The notes under the pieces are model-generated. The model saw only the letters and a list, made by a program, of their open reading frames with translations, had not been told where the DNA came from and searched no databases. From NCBI GenBank assembly GCA_029259935.1, contig JAJDEH010000109.1, forward strand, positions 31,442-95,441: a DNA stretch of 64,000 nucleotides, written 5' to 3'. Shown in pieces: positions 18,535 through 27,474 of this stretch (its first letter is position 1; every line of letters begins with the position of its first letter). A program made the translations under genes and the position numbers. The stretch comes from Planctomycetota bacterium (GTDB lineage: Bacteria; Planctomycetota; Planctomycetia; Pirellulales; Pirellulaceae).

Positions 18535-19535
18535 TTCGTCGCTGGTTTTCCGCGTTGGCACGCTATCTGAACATGGCTCCCTCGAATTCGGCGGCGGACG
18601 TAGGAGCCTCGATCCAGGAAGAAATTGAATTTCACTTAGAAGAAAGTATCCGTGATCATGTAGAGAACGGCATGACAGGGCCTGAAGCGCGGCGGGCCGC
18701 AGCGGAGCGCTTTGGCAGTGTCAGCCAAGTCGCCGGCCAGTGCTATGCCCAATCGTATGCCCGCCAGGCCGTTGTTCACCGACTTCATACATGCATTACG
18801 CTGGCCCTCGTGGTGATCTTGGCCGCGCTGTTGGTGACGCGATTATGGGCACCGGCGACCGTTCAAACTAATCGTGCCGACACGGTCGAAGCACTGGAAC
18901 CTACAACTGCCGCCGCGGCCAAATCAAACTCCGGTTCGGGTGATATTGTTGGGCGCGTCGTCGACGAACAGATGCAAGCGATTGACAACGCGCACATCCT
19001 GGCTGTCGTAAAGACGTGGCCGCCAAACGGATACCGTCAACAGGCGTACATGGCCACGACCTCGCCCGACGGCCGCTTCGAGATCGCCAACGTTTACCCT
19101 GTTGGCGAAGAATTCGAAGTGCAGATTGCCACCGTCGCCGATAAGCGGCTGTTGCAGTCCAGCTACCTCAGTAGTAGCGGCGCGGCACTGGAGCCCATCA
19201 TATTTCGCCTGCCGCCGACGCGAGGGTTTGACTTGCGGATTGAGCGTGATGATGGGTCGTCGATCGCCGGGGCTGAGGTGTTTCCACATCGTCGGATTGA
19301 TCGCGATGGACACGACCATCTTGTGTACTTTCAAAGCGCCGACCCGATTATCCAAAAATCGGACAACGAGGGAGTCGTGCAGTTGCCGTTCTTCGTGCCG
19401 GGCGACCGAGCCACGGTCTACCTGCGGCTCCCCAGCAGTGAATGGCAAACTCGCGAAATCGTGGTGCCAAGCCAGGGAAACACCGTGCATCTCAAGGTGC
19501 CGTCCGGCAAACCTTCACCCGCCAGTAACGGCTAA
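18531..19535 (+). CDS. Permease-prefix-like membrane protein with carboxypeptidase-regulatory-like module
   Basis: Protein of 334 residues. The N-terminal 75 residues (IQEEIEFHLEESIRDHVENGMTGPEARRAAAERFGSVSQV) match the permease prefix domain that normally precedes an FtsX-type ABC permease in PadR-linked operons. Here one membrane helix follows (TCITLALVVILAALLVTRLW, about 87-106), and instead of a permease there is an external beta-rich module (about 135-325) of carboxypeptidase-regulatory type (GRVVDEQMQAIDNAHILAVVKTW). This module is repeated twice in the next protein. Inferred role: a membrane-anchored partner or sensor. The start overlaps the padR stop (ATGA). Confidence 0.6.
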   Translation: MIRRWFSALARYLNMAPSNSAADVGASIQEEIEFHLEESIRDHVENGMTGPEARRAAAERFGSVSQVAGQCYAQSYARQAVVHRLHTCITLALVVILAALLVTRLWAPATVQTNRADTVEALEPTTAAAAKSNSGSGDIVGRVVDEQMQAIDNAHILAVVKTWPPNGYRQQAYMATTSPDGRFEIANVYPVGEEFEVQIATVADKRLLQSSYLSSSGAALEPIIFRLPPTRGFDLRIERDDGSSIAGAEVFPHRRIDRDGHDHLVYFQSADPIIQKSDNEGVVQLPFFVPGDRATVYLRLPSSEWQTREIVVPSQGNTVHLKVPSGKPSPASNG

Positions 19536-19549
19536 CAGGAAACCAAGCC

Positions 19550-22066
19550 ATGCCATCAGCTTCACTCCTTCAACGTCTTATGTTTGTTATTGCAGTGTCC
19601 GCCGTGCCCCTATCGGCCGGATATGCCCAGGACTCGCCAAAGATGGTGGATCTCAGCGGACAAGCGCTGGACAAAAACGAAAAGCCGGTGGCCGACGCCA
19701 ATGTCTTGGTGATCTACAAAACCTGGCGCGGACGTTATCGGCAACAATCGCTCACCGCCAGGACCGACAAAGATGGAAAGTTCTCTTTCAGCGAGCTTTA
19801 TCGAACGGGAGAACAGACGGCGTTTCTGGTGACCATCGTGAAGTCGGGCTTCGCACTCCAAAGCGAGTATGTGCTTAACAAGGCCGGTAAGAAGCTGCCG
19901 CCTTTCAACTTCAAGCTGACATCCGCCAAGCCAATGAAACTCCAACTGGTCGATGGATCGGGCGAGCCACTGGCCGGCGTGCCCGTGTCGCCCAAGGGAC
20001 GGGAAACGCCTTCCGCGGACAGGCACTTTCTTTATCACCTTAGCGCGCCGGCCATCCAAGCCCGCACTGACGCGGATGGAAAAGTTGATCTGAGTTACTT
20101 CTTGCCCAACGATCAAGCCGCGATCCTGTTGTGGATCAACGGCAAGTCAACCGACCGCGACTTCAGGGTCAAGGACGCCGCTGAACATCGCCTGGCGATC
20201 GAGGTGGAAAAACAAGAAGGCAAGGACTTGGCCGGAAACGTCGTGGACGATGGCGGCAAGGCAGTCGCCGGCGCGGATGTGCTGCTAATCTACAAAAGCT
20301 GGCCGGGCGGGCGGTATCAGCAGCAAGCCCTGAAGTCCAAAACCGACCAAGATGGCAATTTCAAATTTGCGAACCTGTATCAAAGCGGAAAGCGTACCGC
20401 GTTTCTGGTCACGCTCTTGAAAGACGGGTATTCCCTGCAGAGCCAGTATGTGCCCAATCTTGAAGGTGACGATGTCGACTTTCAATTCAAGTTGGACAAG
20501 GCCGATCCACTTCGCGTGCAGCTTGTCGACAAAGATGGCAAGCCGCTGGCCAAGGCGGTCGTGATTCCCGTTCAAAGAAAGACCTTCACCGGCGACGAGT
20601 TCTTCATCTACAGCCAATCGGGGCCGGACATTGCGCGACGCGCCGACGCCGATGGAAAGATTGATCTGAATTACTTTCGTCGTGGGGATTCGGCGAGCAT
20701 CCTGGTGGTCCACGACGGAGTTCGATCGCCGGTATCCTTCCAGGTGGGCGATGACAAGCAACAAACCGTCAAGGTCACGGCCGCCAAACAAGCGGGCGAT
20801 ACCCCGCGCCGCTGGGTTCCCGAAGCGACCGAGGCCACGCCCGAGCAAGTTGCTTGGATGGGCAAAGCCGCGATTCGGCTGCGATCGATCGATCCCGCGG
20901 ACGAAGACTTCAGTGACCTTGCGCCGCTCAAAAAATTGATTGGCGACGCCCGGATCGTTCAGCTTGGAGAACAATCTCACGGCGACGGGACGTGCTTCGA
21001 GACCAAGACACGATTGATCAAGTTCCTACACCAAGAAATGGGCTTCGATGTCTTGGCCTTCGAAAGCGGGCTGTTCGATTGCCGCAAGGCGTGGCGCGCG
21101 TACCAGCAAGGCACGGATCCTCATCAGGCGGCGCGCCAAGGAATCTTCGGCATTTGGACCGATAGCCGGCAAGTGCAGCCGCTAATAAAATATCTGGCGG
21201 CGCGGGCCGACTCCGAGCAACCACTGGAGCTGTGCGGCTTCGACTGCCAATTCACGGCGCAAGGTTCCCGCCAACATCTCGTCAAGGATTTGCAAGCGTT
21301 GATCGACGACTTGAAAATCACAACTCCGGCAGCCGAGGAAATACGACTGGTTTACCGGCAGTTGGGCCAGTTGCTGAAATACGAAAAGGAAATCGACGGC
21401 GAGTTGGAGACGTTTCTTGGCACCCTGAGCGCCCTGGAAGAGGCGTTATCCAAAACGAAAGGCTCGTCCAAGCAGCAGGCCACGGAAGTTCGTTTTTGGA
21501 AACAGAACCTCAGCAGTATCAAAGCTCATGCCAGCAACAAGTGGCACCGTACCAAACCCAACGTCAACGCCCGCGATGCCCAAATGGCCAAGAATTTGAT
21601 CTGGCTCGCCAACGACCTGTACAAAGACCGCAAGATCATTGTCTGGGCGGCCAGTTTTCACATCGCACGCAATCTGGCCGAAGTCGAAGTGCCCGACGGA
21701 TCTCTTAGCTATAAGGAAACGACGCCGATGGGCCATCGTGTCGCCGAGCAACTTGGCGATGCGGTCTTTACGGTTGGGTTCACCGCCTATGACGGGCGCG
21801 CCGGAGCCTATTTCCGCTTGCCATTTGAAATTGGCAAGGCACCGGAGGGAACTCTGGAGGGGATTTGCGACTCGGCCGGGCTGGTGAACGCGATCGTTCC
21901 GTTGCGCGATGTCGGTGGTGGTGGCGATTGGCTCAATGAGAAGCAATTCAGCCGACCGCTGGGATATAAGTGGATGAAGGCTCGCTGGCCTCGGCACTTC
22001 GACGCCATGGTGTTCAATCGCCAGATGCAACCGAGTTCTCGCAGCGCATCGCCGTCCGCACGTTAG
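19550..22066 (+). CDS. Exported protein with two regulatory-like modules and an erythromycin-esterase-like domain
   Basis: Protein of 838 residues with a signal peptide (LMFVIAVSAVPLSAGYAQDS, about 7-27). Two tandem modules follow (about 30-230 and 230-430), each starting with a GxxxDxxxKPVADANVLxIYK type strand and repeating the module of the upstream gene. The C-terminal 380 residues are an erythromycin-esterase-like domain: GEQSHGDGTCFETKTRLIKFLHQEMGFDVLAFESG matches the catalytic His/Glu region of EreA-type enzymes (His near residue 477), and AASFHIARNL is a further family segment. EreA hydrolyses macrolides; here the substrate may be something else, and no resistance is proven. It forms an operon with padR and the prefix-like gene. 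Confidence 0.7.
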   Translation: MPSASLLQRLMFVIAVSAVPLSAGYAQDSPKMVDLSGQALDKNEKPVADANVLVIYKTWRGRYRQQSLTARTDKDGKFSFSELYRTGEQTAFLVTIVKSGFALQSEYVLNKAGKKLPPFNFKLTSAKPMKLQLVDGSGEPLAGVPVSPKGRETPSADRHFLYHLSAPAIQARTDADGKVDLSYFLPNDQAAILLWINGKSTDRDFRVKDAAEHRLAIEVEKQEGKDLAGNVVDDGGKAVAGADVLLIYKSWPGGRYQQQALKSKTDQDGNFKFANLYQSGKRTAFLVTLLKDGYSLQSQYVPNLEGDDVDFQFKLDKADPLRVQLVDKDGKPLAKAVVIPVQRKTFTGDEFFIYSQSGPDIARRADADGKIDLNYFRRGDSASILVVHDGVRSPVSFQVGDDKQQTVKVTAAKQAGDTPRRWVPEATEATPEQVAWMGKAAIRLRSIDPADEDFSDLAPLKKLIGDARIVQLGEQSHGDGTCFETKTRLIKFLHQEMGFDVLAFESGLFDCRKAWRAYQQGTDPHQAARQGIFGIWTDSRQVQPLIKYLAARADSEQPLELCGFDCQFTAQGSRQHLVKDLQALIDDLKITTPAAEEIRLVYRQLGQLLKYEKEIDGELETFLGTLSALEEALSKTKGSSKQQATEVRFWKQNLSSIKAHASNKWHRTKPNVNARDAQMAKNLIWLANDLYKDRKIIVWAASFHIARNLAEVEVPDGSLSYKETTPMGHRVAEQLGDAVFTVGFTAYDGRAGAYFRLPFEIGKAPEGTLEGICDSAGLVNAIVPLRDVGGGGDWLNEKQFSRPLGYKWMKARWPRHFDAMVFNRQMQPSSRSASPSAR

Positions 22067-22097
22067 CCGCAGCGCATCGGTGCCCGCGCACCTCTTT

Positions 22098-22118
22098 GTC
22101 CCCCTTGGCAAGGGGGAC
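22098..22118. terminator. Strong hairpin downstream of the esterase gene
   Basis: GTCCCCCTT and AAGGGGGAC form a perfect 9-bp stem with a three-base loop, 32 bases after the esterase-like stop. No T run follows, so it may stop transcription weakly or be a dispersed repeat of the same kind as 22184-22216. Confidence 0.5.
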
Positions 22119-22183
22119 CACAGTGGGTTCTTCATCATTCCGTGTTCGATCTTCCTTCGATGCATACTGCGATTCCGCCGACG

Positions 22184-22216
22184 ACCCCCTCTAGCTCCCC
22201 CTTGAAAAAGGGGGAG
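22184..22216. repeat. Right copy of 33-bp perfect inverted repeat
   Basis: Exact reverse complement of 17655-17687. A second, 19-base pair of arms (17754-17772 and 22132-22150, one mismatch) sits inside it in mirrored order. The stretch 22067-22441 holds only these repeats and no gene. Confidence 0.9.
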
Positions 22217-22441
22217 AACTGGTTTCATCCAGCGGCTGTAGTTCCCTTGGCAGCATGGCGGAGACCGGATTCCATCCGGCGGATACCCAACACCGATGGC
22301 TCTAGGCACGGGCTGCGCGATCCTTGTGCATGACATCTTGGGCCCGTCGAAGCGTTTCTTAATCGTTTACTTATAAGCATTTATCTATTTGTGCGGAAAA
22401 AGCGTGCGAATCCCATTATGCTCACCATTTAGGCACGTTCG

Positions 22442-22470
22442 TTGACAGTCCGACTCGCGGCTTCTAGTAT
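22442..22470 (+). promoter_or_regulatory. Sigma-70 type promoter upstream of argH
   Basis: TTGACA at 22442-22447 and TAGTAT at 22465-22470 are 17 bases apart. Transcription would start near 22477, about 40 bases before the TTG start of argH. Confidence 0.55.
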
Positions 22471-22515
22471 GGATCTTCTGTCCTTTTACTCCCTGCTTCG
22501 TACCGTGAGACGAAT

Positions 22516-23937
22516 TTGCCCAGCCCCAGTCAATCGGGGATTTTTGACAAGGCGAAAGACATCCGCCTGGAAAAATTCTCGGAGAGCGTCAGCTTCGATC
22601 AACGGCTCTACTCGCAAGACATTTCGGGTTCGATCGCTCATGCGCAAATGCTTGCGGCTCAGGGAATTATATCGAATTCTGAATTTGAGCGAATCGAAAC
22701 GGCGCTCCTCGAAATACGCGACGAAATCGAAGCGGGGCAAATGGAGTTCGTGGATGGGCTGGAAGACATCCACATGCATATCGAACAGGCACTTATCGAT
22801 CGCTTGGGGGATGTCGGACGTAAGCTACATACGGCACGCAGCCGCAACGATCAGGTTTCCACGGACATACGGTTGTGGGTTCGTGACGCGATCGACGAAC
22901 TGGACGGGCTGTTGATTGGGATACAGCGGGCGTTCGTGGGCCGCTGTGACCGGGATATGTCGGTCATCCTGCCCGCCTACACGCACACCCATCGGGCTCA
23001 GCCGGTATTGGCTCCTCACTATTGGTTGGCTTATTGCGAGAAATTCGAGCGTGATCGCGCCAGACTTGCCGATTGCCGACGGCGCGTCAATGTTTGTCCA
23101 CTGGGCACGGCGGCGCTGGCCGGCACATCGCTGCCGATCGATCGCGAGCTGGTCGCCCGAAAGCTGGAATTCGAGTCGGTGGCGGCGAACAGCCTGGATG
23201 CCTCCAGCGACCGCGACTTCGTGTTGGAAACCGCCTTCGCCCTGACCACCATCGCGCTGCATTTAAGCACCTGGGCGGAAGAATGGATCTTGTGGTCGAC
23301 AGCCGAGTTTGATTGCTTGCAACTGCCTCAAGAGTTTTGTACTGGTTCGTCGATCATGCCGCAAAAGATCAATCCGGACATTTTGGAGCTGACACGCGGC
23401 AAGACGGGCCGTGTCGTCGGAAACCTGCAGGCGCTAATCGTGCTGATGAAGGGCTTGCCGACCGCCTACAATCGTGATTTTCAAGAAGATAAGCCCGCCT
23501 TGTTCGATTCGGTGGACACCATCAAAGCGTGTTTGGAGATTGCCGCGCCGCTGGTCGCCGGCACCGAACTGAAGGTCGAATCGATCGCCCAACGTTTGGA
23601 CCGGGGCTATCTCGACGCGACTACGCTCATGGAACACCTGATCGGCCGCGGTATCCCGCAGCGGAAGGCTCACCATTGCGTGGGAAGCCTGGTACGAACC
23701 GCCATGAATCGAAACGTCCGATTGGCGGATCTTTCCTTGGAAGATTTTCAGCAAGCCGACCCCACGCTGGATGCCAGCGTCTATAACGTCCTGGGCGTGG
23801 AAAATGCCGTCAACGCCTTTGTCAGTTACGGCTCGACCGCTCCTAGCGAAGTGGCCAGGCAGGTCCAGCAATGGAAAGCACGACTGTGCGACAACAATGG
23901 AAATGATGCGTCATCAACCAACCAACCAACGGCCTAA
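22516..23937 (+). CDS. argH: Argininosuccinate lyase
   Basis: Last step of arginine synthesis: cleaves argininosuccinate to arginine and fumarate; cytoplasmic tetramer. At 473 residues it is normal for the family. Characteristic segments are FSESVSFDQRLYSQDISGSIAHAQML, HTARSRNDQVSTDIRLW, THTHRAQPVL and the signature GSSIMPQKINPD with the catalytic serine loop. Neither ASL nor the C terminus shows truncation. The start is a TTG at 22516 with no strong ribosome site, supported by N-terminal homology (xLWGGRF reads SQSGIF here, so the GRF motif is altered). A clear promoter lies upstream. The next gene, an exported HEAT protein, follows at 17 bases. Confidence 0.95.
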   Translation: MPSPSQSGIFDKAKDIRLEKFSESVSFDQRLYSQDISGSIAHAQMLAAQGIISNSEFERIETALLEIRDEIEAGQMEFVDGLEDIHMHIEQALIDRLGDVGRKLHTARSRNDQVSTDIRLWVRDAIDELDGLLIGIQRAFVGRCDRDMSVILPAYTHTHRAQPVLAPHYWLAYCEKFERDRARLADCRRRVNVCPLGTAALAGTSLPIDRELVARKLEFESVAANSLDASSDRDFVLETAFALTTIALHLSTWAEEWILWSTAEFDCLQLPQEFCTGSSIMPQKINPDILELTRGKTGRVVGNLQALIVLMKGLPTAYNRDFQEDKPALFDSVDTIKACLEIAAPLVAGTELKVESIAQRLDRGYLDATTLMEHLIGRGIPQRKAHHCVGSLVRTAMNRNVRLADLSLEDFQQADPTLDASVYNVLGVENAVNAFVSYGSTAPSEVARQVQQWKARLCDNNGNDASSTNQPTA

Positions 23938-23954
23938 AGACGACGAGTCACTCA

Positions 23955-26276
23955 ATGATGAATTCACCGCCACGAGGATGCCGAATTCCAGCGGTTCACT
24001 TTTTCGCGCTGATTGCCGTCCTGGCATTGGCAGGGATGAGTCTTGCGCAAGACGATCCCTTTGGCACGGCAGGTGATGATCCTTTTGGCACCGGCGCGAC
24101 GACAAAACCGACTGGCCGACGCCCGCGGGGAGCTAAGGCGGCCCCCGTCGAGAAGGATCCGGTGGTGCTGGCGCTGCGTGAATCGAATCCCACGACCCCC
24201 GTTGAATTGACCCGCGCTCTACGAGCGATGATGGATTATGGGCGAGCGGATGAAGCCCAAAGCTACCTCACGCGATTGATTGGCGCGGCCGCCGCGGCGG
24301 ACGACAAAGTGGCCATTCGCAAAGAATTTGGCTCGGCGTTTTTTATTCGTCTATCACGATTCGAACCTCTCGCGCCGGAAGGCATTCCGTTTGCGAGGGC
24401 CGTCATGGCGGCCGGTGATAAGGCGGCCCGAGATCCGGCGCGGCTTGCCAAGTTGATTGGAGATCTAAGCAACGCATCTCCGGGCATTCGCGTGGCGGCT
24501 CTGGATGGCCTCACGGACGGCGGAGTCGACAGCGTCAAGACGCTGATTCAGGCCTTGGCCGATTCCTCGCGTGCGTCGCAGCACGCGCGAATTCGTGGTG
24601 CCTTGGCCCACATGGGAATCATCGCCATCGAGCCCATGATTGGCGTCTTGGAAGCGCCTCACGAAGATCTAGTGATCCAAGCCATGAAGGTGCTGGGAAG
24701 GTTGGAGGCAAGCCGCGCGGTCCTTTACTTGGTCCGCCCCTATGCGGACGAGGCGAGCAGCGAACCGTTGCGACAGGCGGCCGGCGAGGCGCTGATGCGA
24801 ATCGTGGACGTGACGCCGTCGAACGCGGAAGTGCAAGAGTTCTTGCGGCGCCGAGCGAAACTTTACAATAGCGGGACACTCCCATTGCAACCCGGGCTAG
24901 ACGGCACCGTGGAACTTTGGTCTTGGGACGAAGGCCAAAAGACGAGCCTTCCGCGACGGTATCCTGCCGAAGTTTCATCTTACATCGTGGCCTCGAAAGT
25001 CGCTGGCGATCTGTACGCGTTGTCTCCCAATGACCAAAGTGCCCTTCACATTTATTTGTCATCGCTGCTGGAAGCGGCCAAGCTGAGCAACGGATTGGGA
25101 CAGTCTCTTCCAGAGCCTTTCTTAAAGTCGTTCCAGGCGAATCTTCAAGATGTCGAAGATGTCTTGAAAAAGGCGATGAAGGACAACCATCCCGCGGCGG
25201 CCATCGGTGCCGCCGAAGTACTCGGTTTTGCCGGCGACTCGTCAATGCTCTACTCTGGCGATGGCCGCCCGCGCGTGTTGGCCTCGGCGTTACGAAATGG
25301 CGATCGCCGGTTAAGATTCGCGGCCGCCAACGCGATCCTGCGAATCAATCCCGATCGGCCCTATCCAGGCTCCAGCCACTTGCTCGAAGTGCTGGCCTAT
25401 CTGGTCCGCTCGGCGGGTCAGCGGCGAGTGCTGATTGGGCATCCGGTGACGTTGGATGCACGGTCGTTAGTCGGCTTGCTGGCCACGGTTGGAATTGGCG
25501 CGGAGACCGCCCCGACGGGCCGAACCTTTTTCGAATTGGCCGTGGCTGATTCCGACTACGAGTATCTCATGCTGAGCGACTCGCTCGATCGTCCGAATTT
25601 CAAGGAGACATTTCAACAATTGCGACGCGACCCCCGTACCGCCAAGATTCCCGTCGCCTTGTTTGCGCGGTCGGAGAACTATGAGCGGCTGAAAGACTTC
25701 GCGCGCGACTATGAATTGGTGGAGGTTTTCCCTTGGCCATATGACGCGGCCGCCCTGTCTTTTGTGACTCGCCAAATGGCCGCGTTATCGGGCAGAAACT
25801 ACATTTCGACCAACGAGCGATTGAACCAGGCGGTTGTGGCCATGGATGGATTGGTCCGCATTGCCAAACAACCGCGGCGCTATTCGTTCTATGACTTATT
25901 GCGGCACGAGCGGTCCATCGTTCAGGCGTCCATTTCGCCGGTCGTCGCGGACAAGGCAAGGTTCGTCCTGGGACAAATCGGATCGCCCCAAAGCCAACGA
26001 ACCTTGGTTGAGTTGGCCAGCGACCAACTGCAACCGCTGGCCCAGCGGCAAATGGCGGCCAGTTCGTTTGCCCAGGCCGTGCAAGCCCGTGGCGTCTTGC
26101 TGACCAGTGAAGAAATCCTGCGGCAGTACGACCGCTACAACGACAGCGAACGTTTGGACGGCGGCACTCAAGCCGTGCTGGCGTCTCTGCTGGACACGAT
26201 CGAAGCGAAGCGAAACCAACAGGACGAGATTCGGAAACGAGAAGTCAAGTCGCGTCGCGGTCCCTCCTCGCGGTAA
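23955..26276 (+). CDS. Exported HEAT-repeat protein with internal receiver-like domain
   Basis: Protein of 773 residues with a signal peptide (FFALIAVLALAGMSLAQDD, about 16-34). Helical repeats (about 150-300) read as HEAT motifs, for example SPGIRVAALDGLTDGGVDSVKTLIQAL and HEDLVIQAMKVLGRLEASRAVLYLV; another set lies at 430-480 and near 690. Between about 490 and 610 the sequence is receiver-like: RVLIGHPVTLDARSLVGLLATVGI, DYEYLMLSDSLDRPNFKETFQQLRRDPRTAKIPVALFAR, and EVFPWPYDAAALSFV. The phospho-acceptor strand reads YLMLSDS, so an Asp is present, but the acidic pocket at the first strand is GHP instead of DD. Function unknown; it is followed by a sigma-54 activator. Confidence 0.65.
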   Translation: MMNSPPRGCRIPAVHFFALIAVLALAGMSLAQDDPFGTAGDDPFGTGATTKPTGRRPRGAKAAPVEKDPVVLALRESNPTTPVELTRALRAMMDYGRADEAQSYLTRLIGAAAAADDKVAIRKEFGSAFFIRLSRFEPLAPEGIPFARAVMAAGDKAARDPARLAKLIGDLSNASPGIRVAALDGLTDGGVDSVKTLIQALADSSRASQHARIRGALAHMGIIAIEPMIGVLEAPHEDLVIQAMKVLGRLEASRAVLYLVRPYADEASSEPLRQAAGEALMRIVDVTPSNAEVQEFLRRRAKLYNSGTLPLQPGLDGTVELWSWDEGQKTSLPRRYPAEVSSYIVASKVAGDLYALSPNDQSALHIYLSSLLEAAKLSNGLGQSLPEPFLKSFQANLQDVEDVLKKAMKDNHPAAAIGAAEVLGFAGDSSMLYSGDGRPRVLASALRNGDRRLRFAAANAILRINPDRPYPGSSHLLEVLAYLVRSAGQRRVLIGHPVTLDARSLVGLLATVGIGAETAPTGRTFFELAVADSDYEYLMLSDSLDRPNFKETFQQLRRDPRTAKIPVALFARSENYERLKDFARDYELVEVFPWPYDAAALSFVTRQMAALSGRNYISTNERLNQAVVAMDGLVRIAKQPRRYSFYDLLRHERSIVQASISPVVADKARFVLGQIGSPQSQRTLVELASDQLQPLAQRQMAASSFAQAVQARGVLLTSEEILRQYDRYNDSERLDGGTQAVLASLLDTIEAKRNQQDEIRKREVKSRRGPSSR

Positions 26277-26324
26277 CCCCGCGGGCCGGATCCACGGCGC
26301 CGACCATCTGGTTAACAGCGTGCT

Positions 26325-27374
26325 ATGGCGGCATTCATCAACGACATGACGGAGAGCGGTCCGCCGATTCCGGGCATTATTGGCTCGGGTCCGGCGATGG
26401 AAACCGTTTACGCGATCACCAGGCGAGTTGCCCGTAGCAACGCCTCGGTATTGTTGTTGGGCGAGACCGGCACCGGCAAGGAATTGATCGCCACCGCGCT
26501 GCACCGATTGAGCAACCGCAACACGGGACCGCTGGTTAAAGTGAATTGCGGGGCGCTGAGCGAGAATTTACTGGAAAGTGAACTCTTTGGCCACGTTCGC
26601 GGTTCATTTACCGGCGCGGTGAACAACCGAACCGGCCGATTCGAAGCGGCGCATAGCGGCACCATCTTTCTGGATGAAATCAACTCGACTTCGCTGTTGC
26701 TGCAGGTCAAGTTGTTGCGGGTTTTGCAAGAGCGAGAATTTGAACGGGTTGGCGACACCCAAACGGTTCGCGTGGATGTGCGCGTTGTGGCCGCCAGCAA
26801 CAAGGACTTGCTCGAGCAAGTCGAGGCGGAGAAGTTCCGCGAGGATTTGTATTGGCGGCTGAACGTCGTGCCCATCTATCTTCCGCCGCTACGAAAGCGC
26901 CGCGAAGACATTCCGGAATTGGTCGCCCATTTTCTCAACATGTATAGCGAAGCGAACGATCGTTACGTGGTCCATATCCAGCACGAAGCACTCACGGCGA
27001 TGCAGAATTATCACTGGCCGGGAAACGTACGCGAACTTCAGAACTATGTCGAACGGGCGGTGGTCATGGCCGAGGGCGACGAATTGACGCTGGAACTGCT
27101 GCCCGAGGTGGTGCGGGGCGAACAAGCGCCCCGGAAGATGGGCGTGCGCGGCGTCGACATCGACTCGCTCACTCACGAGCTGGTCCAACGTGGGATCGAC
27201 TCGTCGGACAACGGCGATGAAGGAGTTCATGCCAGAATCGTTAGCCGGGTCGAACGCGAAACGATCGCGCAAGTGATGCGGTCTTGCGATAACGTGCAAA
27301 CCAAAGCGGCGACCAAACTGGGTATCAACCGGAATACGCTTCACAAGAAGCTTAAAGAATATCAATTGGACTAA
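26325..27374 (+). CDS. Sigma-54 dependent transcriptional activator without receiver domain
   Basis: AAA+ activator of 349 residues. The Walker A motif is GETGTGKELIA (about 47-57), the sigma-54 contact loop reads GSFTGA instead of GAFTGA, Walker B is GTIFLDEI, and the C terminus holds a Fis-type helix-turn-helix (AATKLGINRNTLHKKLKEYQLD). There is no N-terminal sensor domain: only about 20 residues precede the AAA+ core, so activity must be controlled by partner proteins or expression. The start may be ATG 26325 or the in-frame ATG 26346; neither has a good ribosome site. It sits between the HEAT protein and the heme-synthesis genes; its target promoter was not identified. Confidence 0.88.
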   Translation: MAAFINDMTESGPPIPGIIGSGPAMETVYAITRRVARSNASVLLLGETGTGKELIATALHRLSNRNTGPLVKVNCGALSENLLESELFGHVRGSFTGAVNNRTGRFEAAHSGTIFLDEINSTSLLLQVKLLRVLQEREFERVGDTQTVRVDVRVVAASNKDLLEQVEAEKFREDLYWRLNVVPIYLPPLRKRREDIPELVAHFLNMYSEANDRYVVHIQHEALTAMQNYHWPGNVRELQNYVERAVVMAEGDELTLELLPEVVRGEQAPRKMGVRGVDIDSLTHELVQRGIDSSDNGDEGVHARIVSRVERETIAQVMRSCDNVQTKAATKLGINRNTLHKKLKEYQLD

Positions 27375-27474
27375 GTCGCTGATCGCTCCGCGATCATGGC
27401 GGTCTCATTCACGGTGGTTGCGTTTTGTTCGCGGACCGAACAACAACGCATACATCAGCATTAAGGTCGGAAGA

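Noticed and set aside
22442..22915. Open frame overlapping the argH start
   Set aside because: It lies over the argH promoter and 5' end in another frame and has no recognisable motif.
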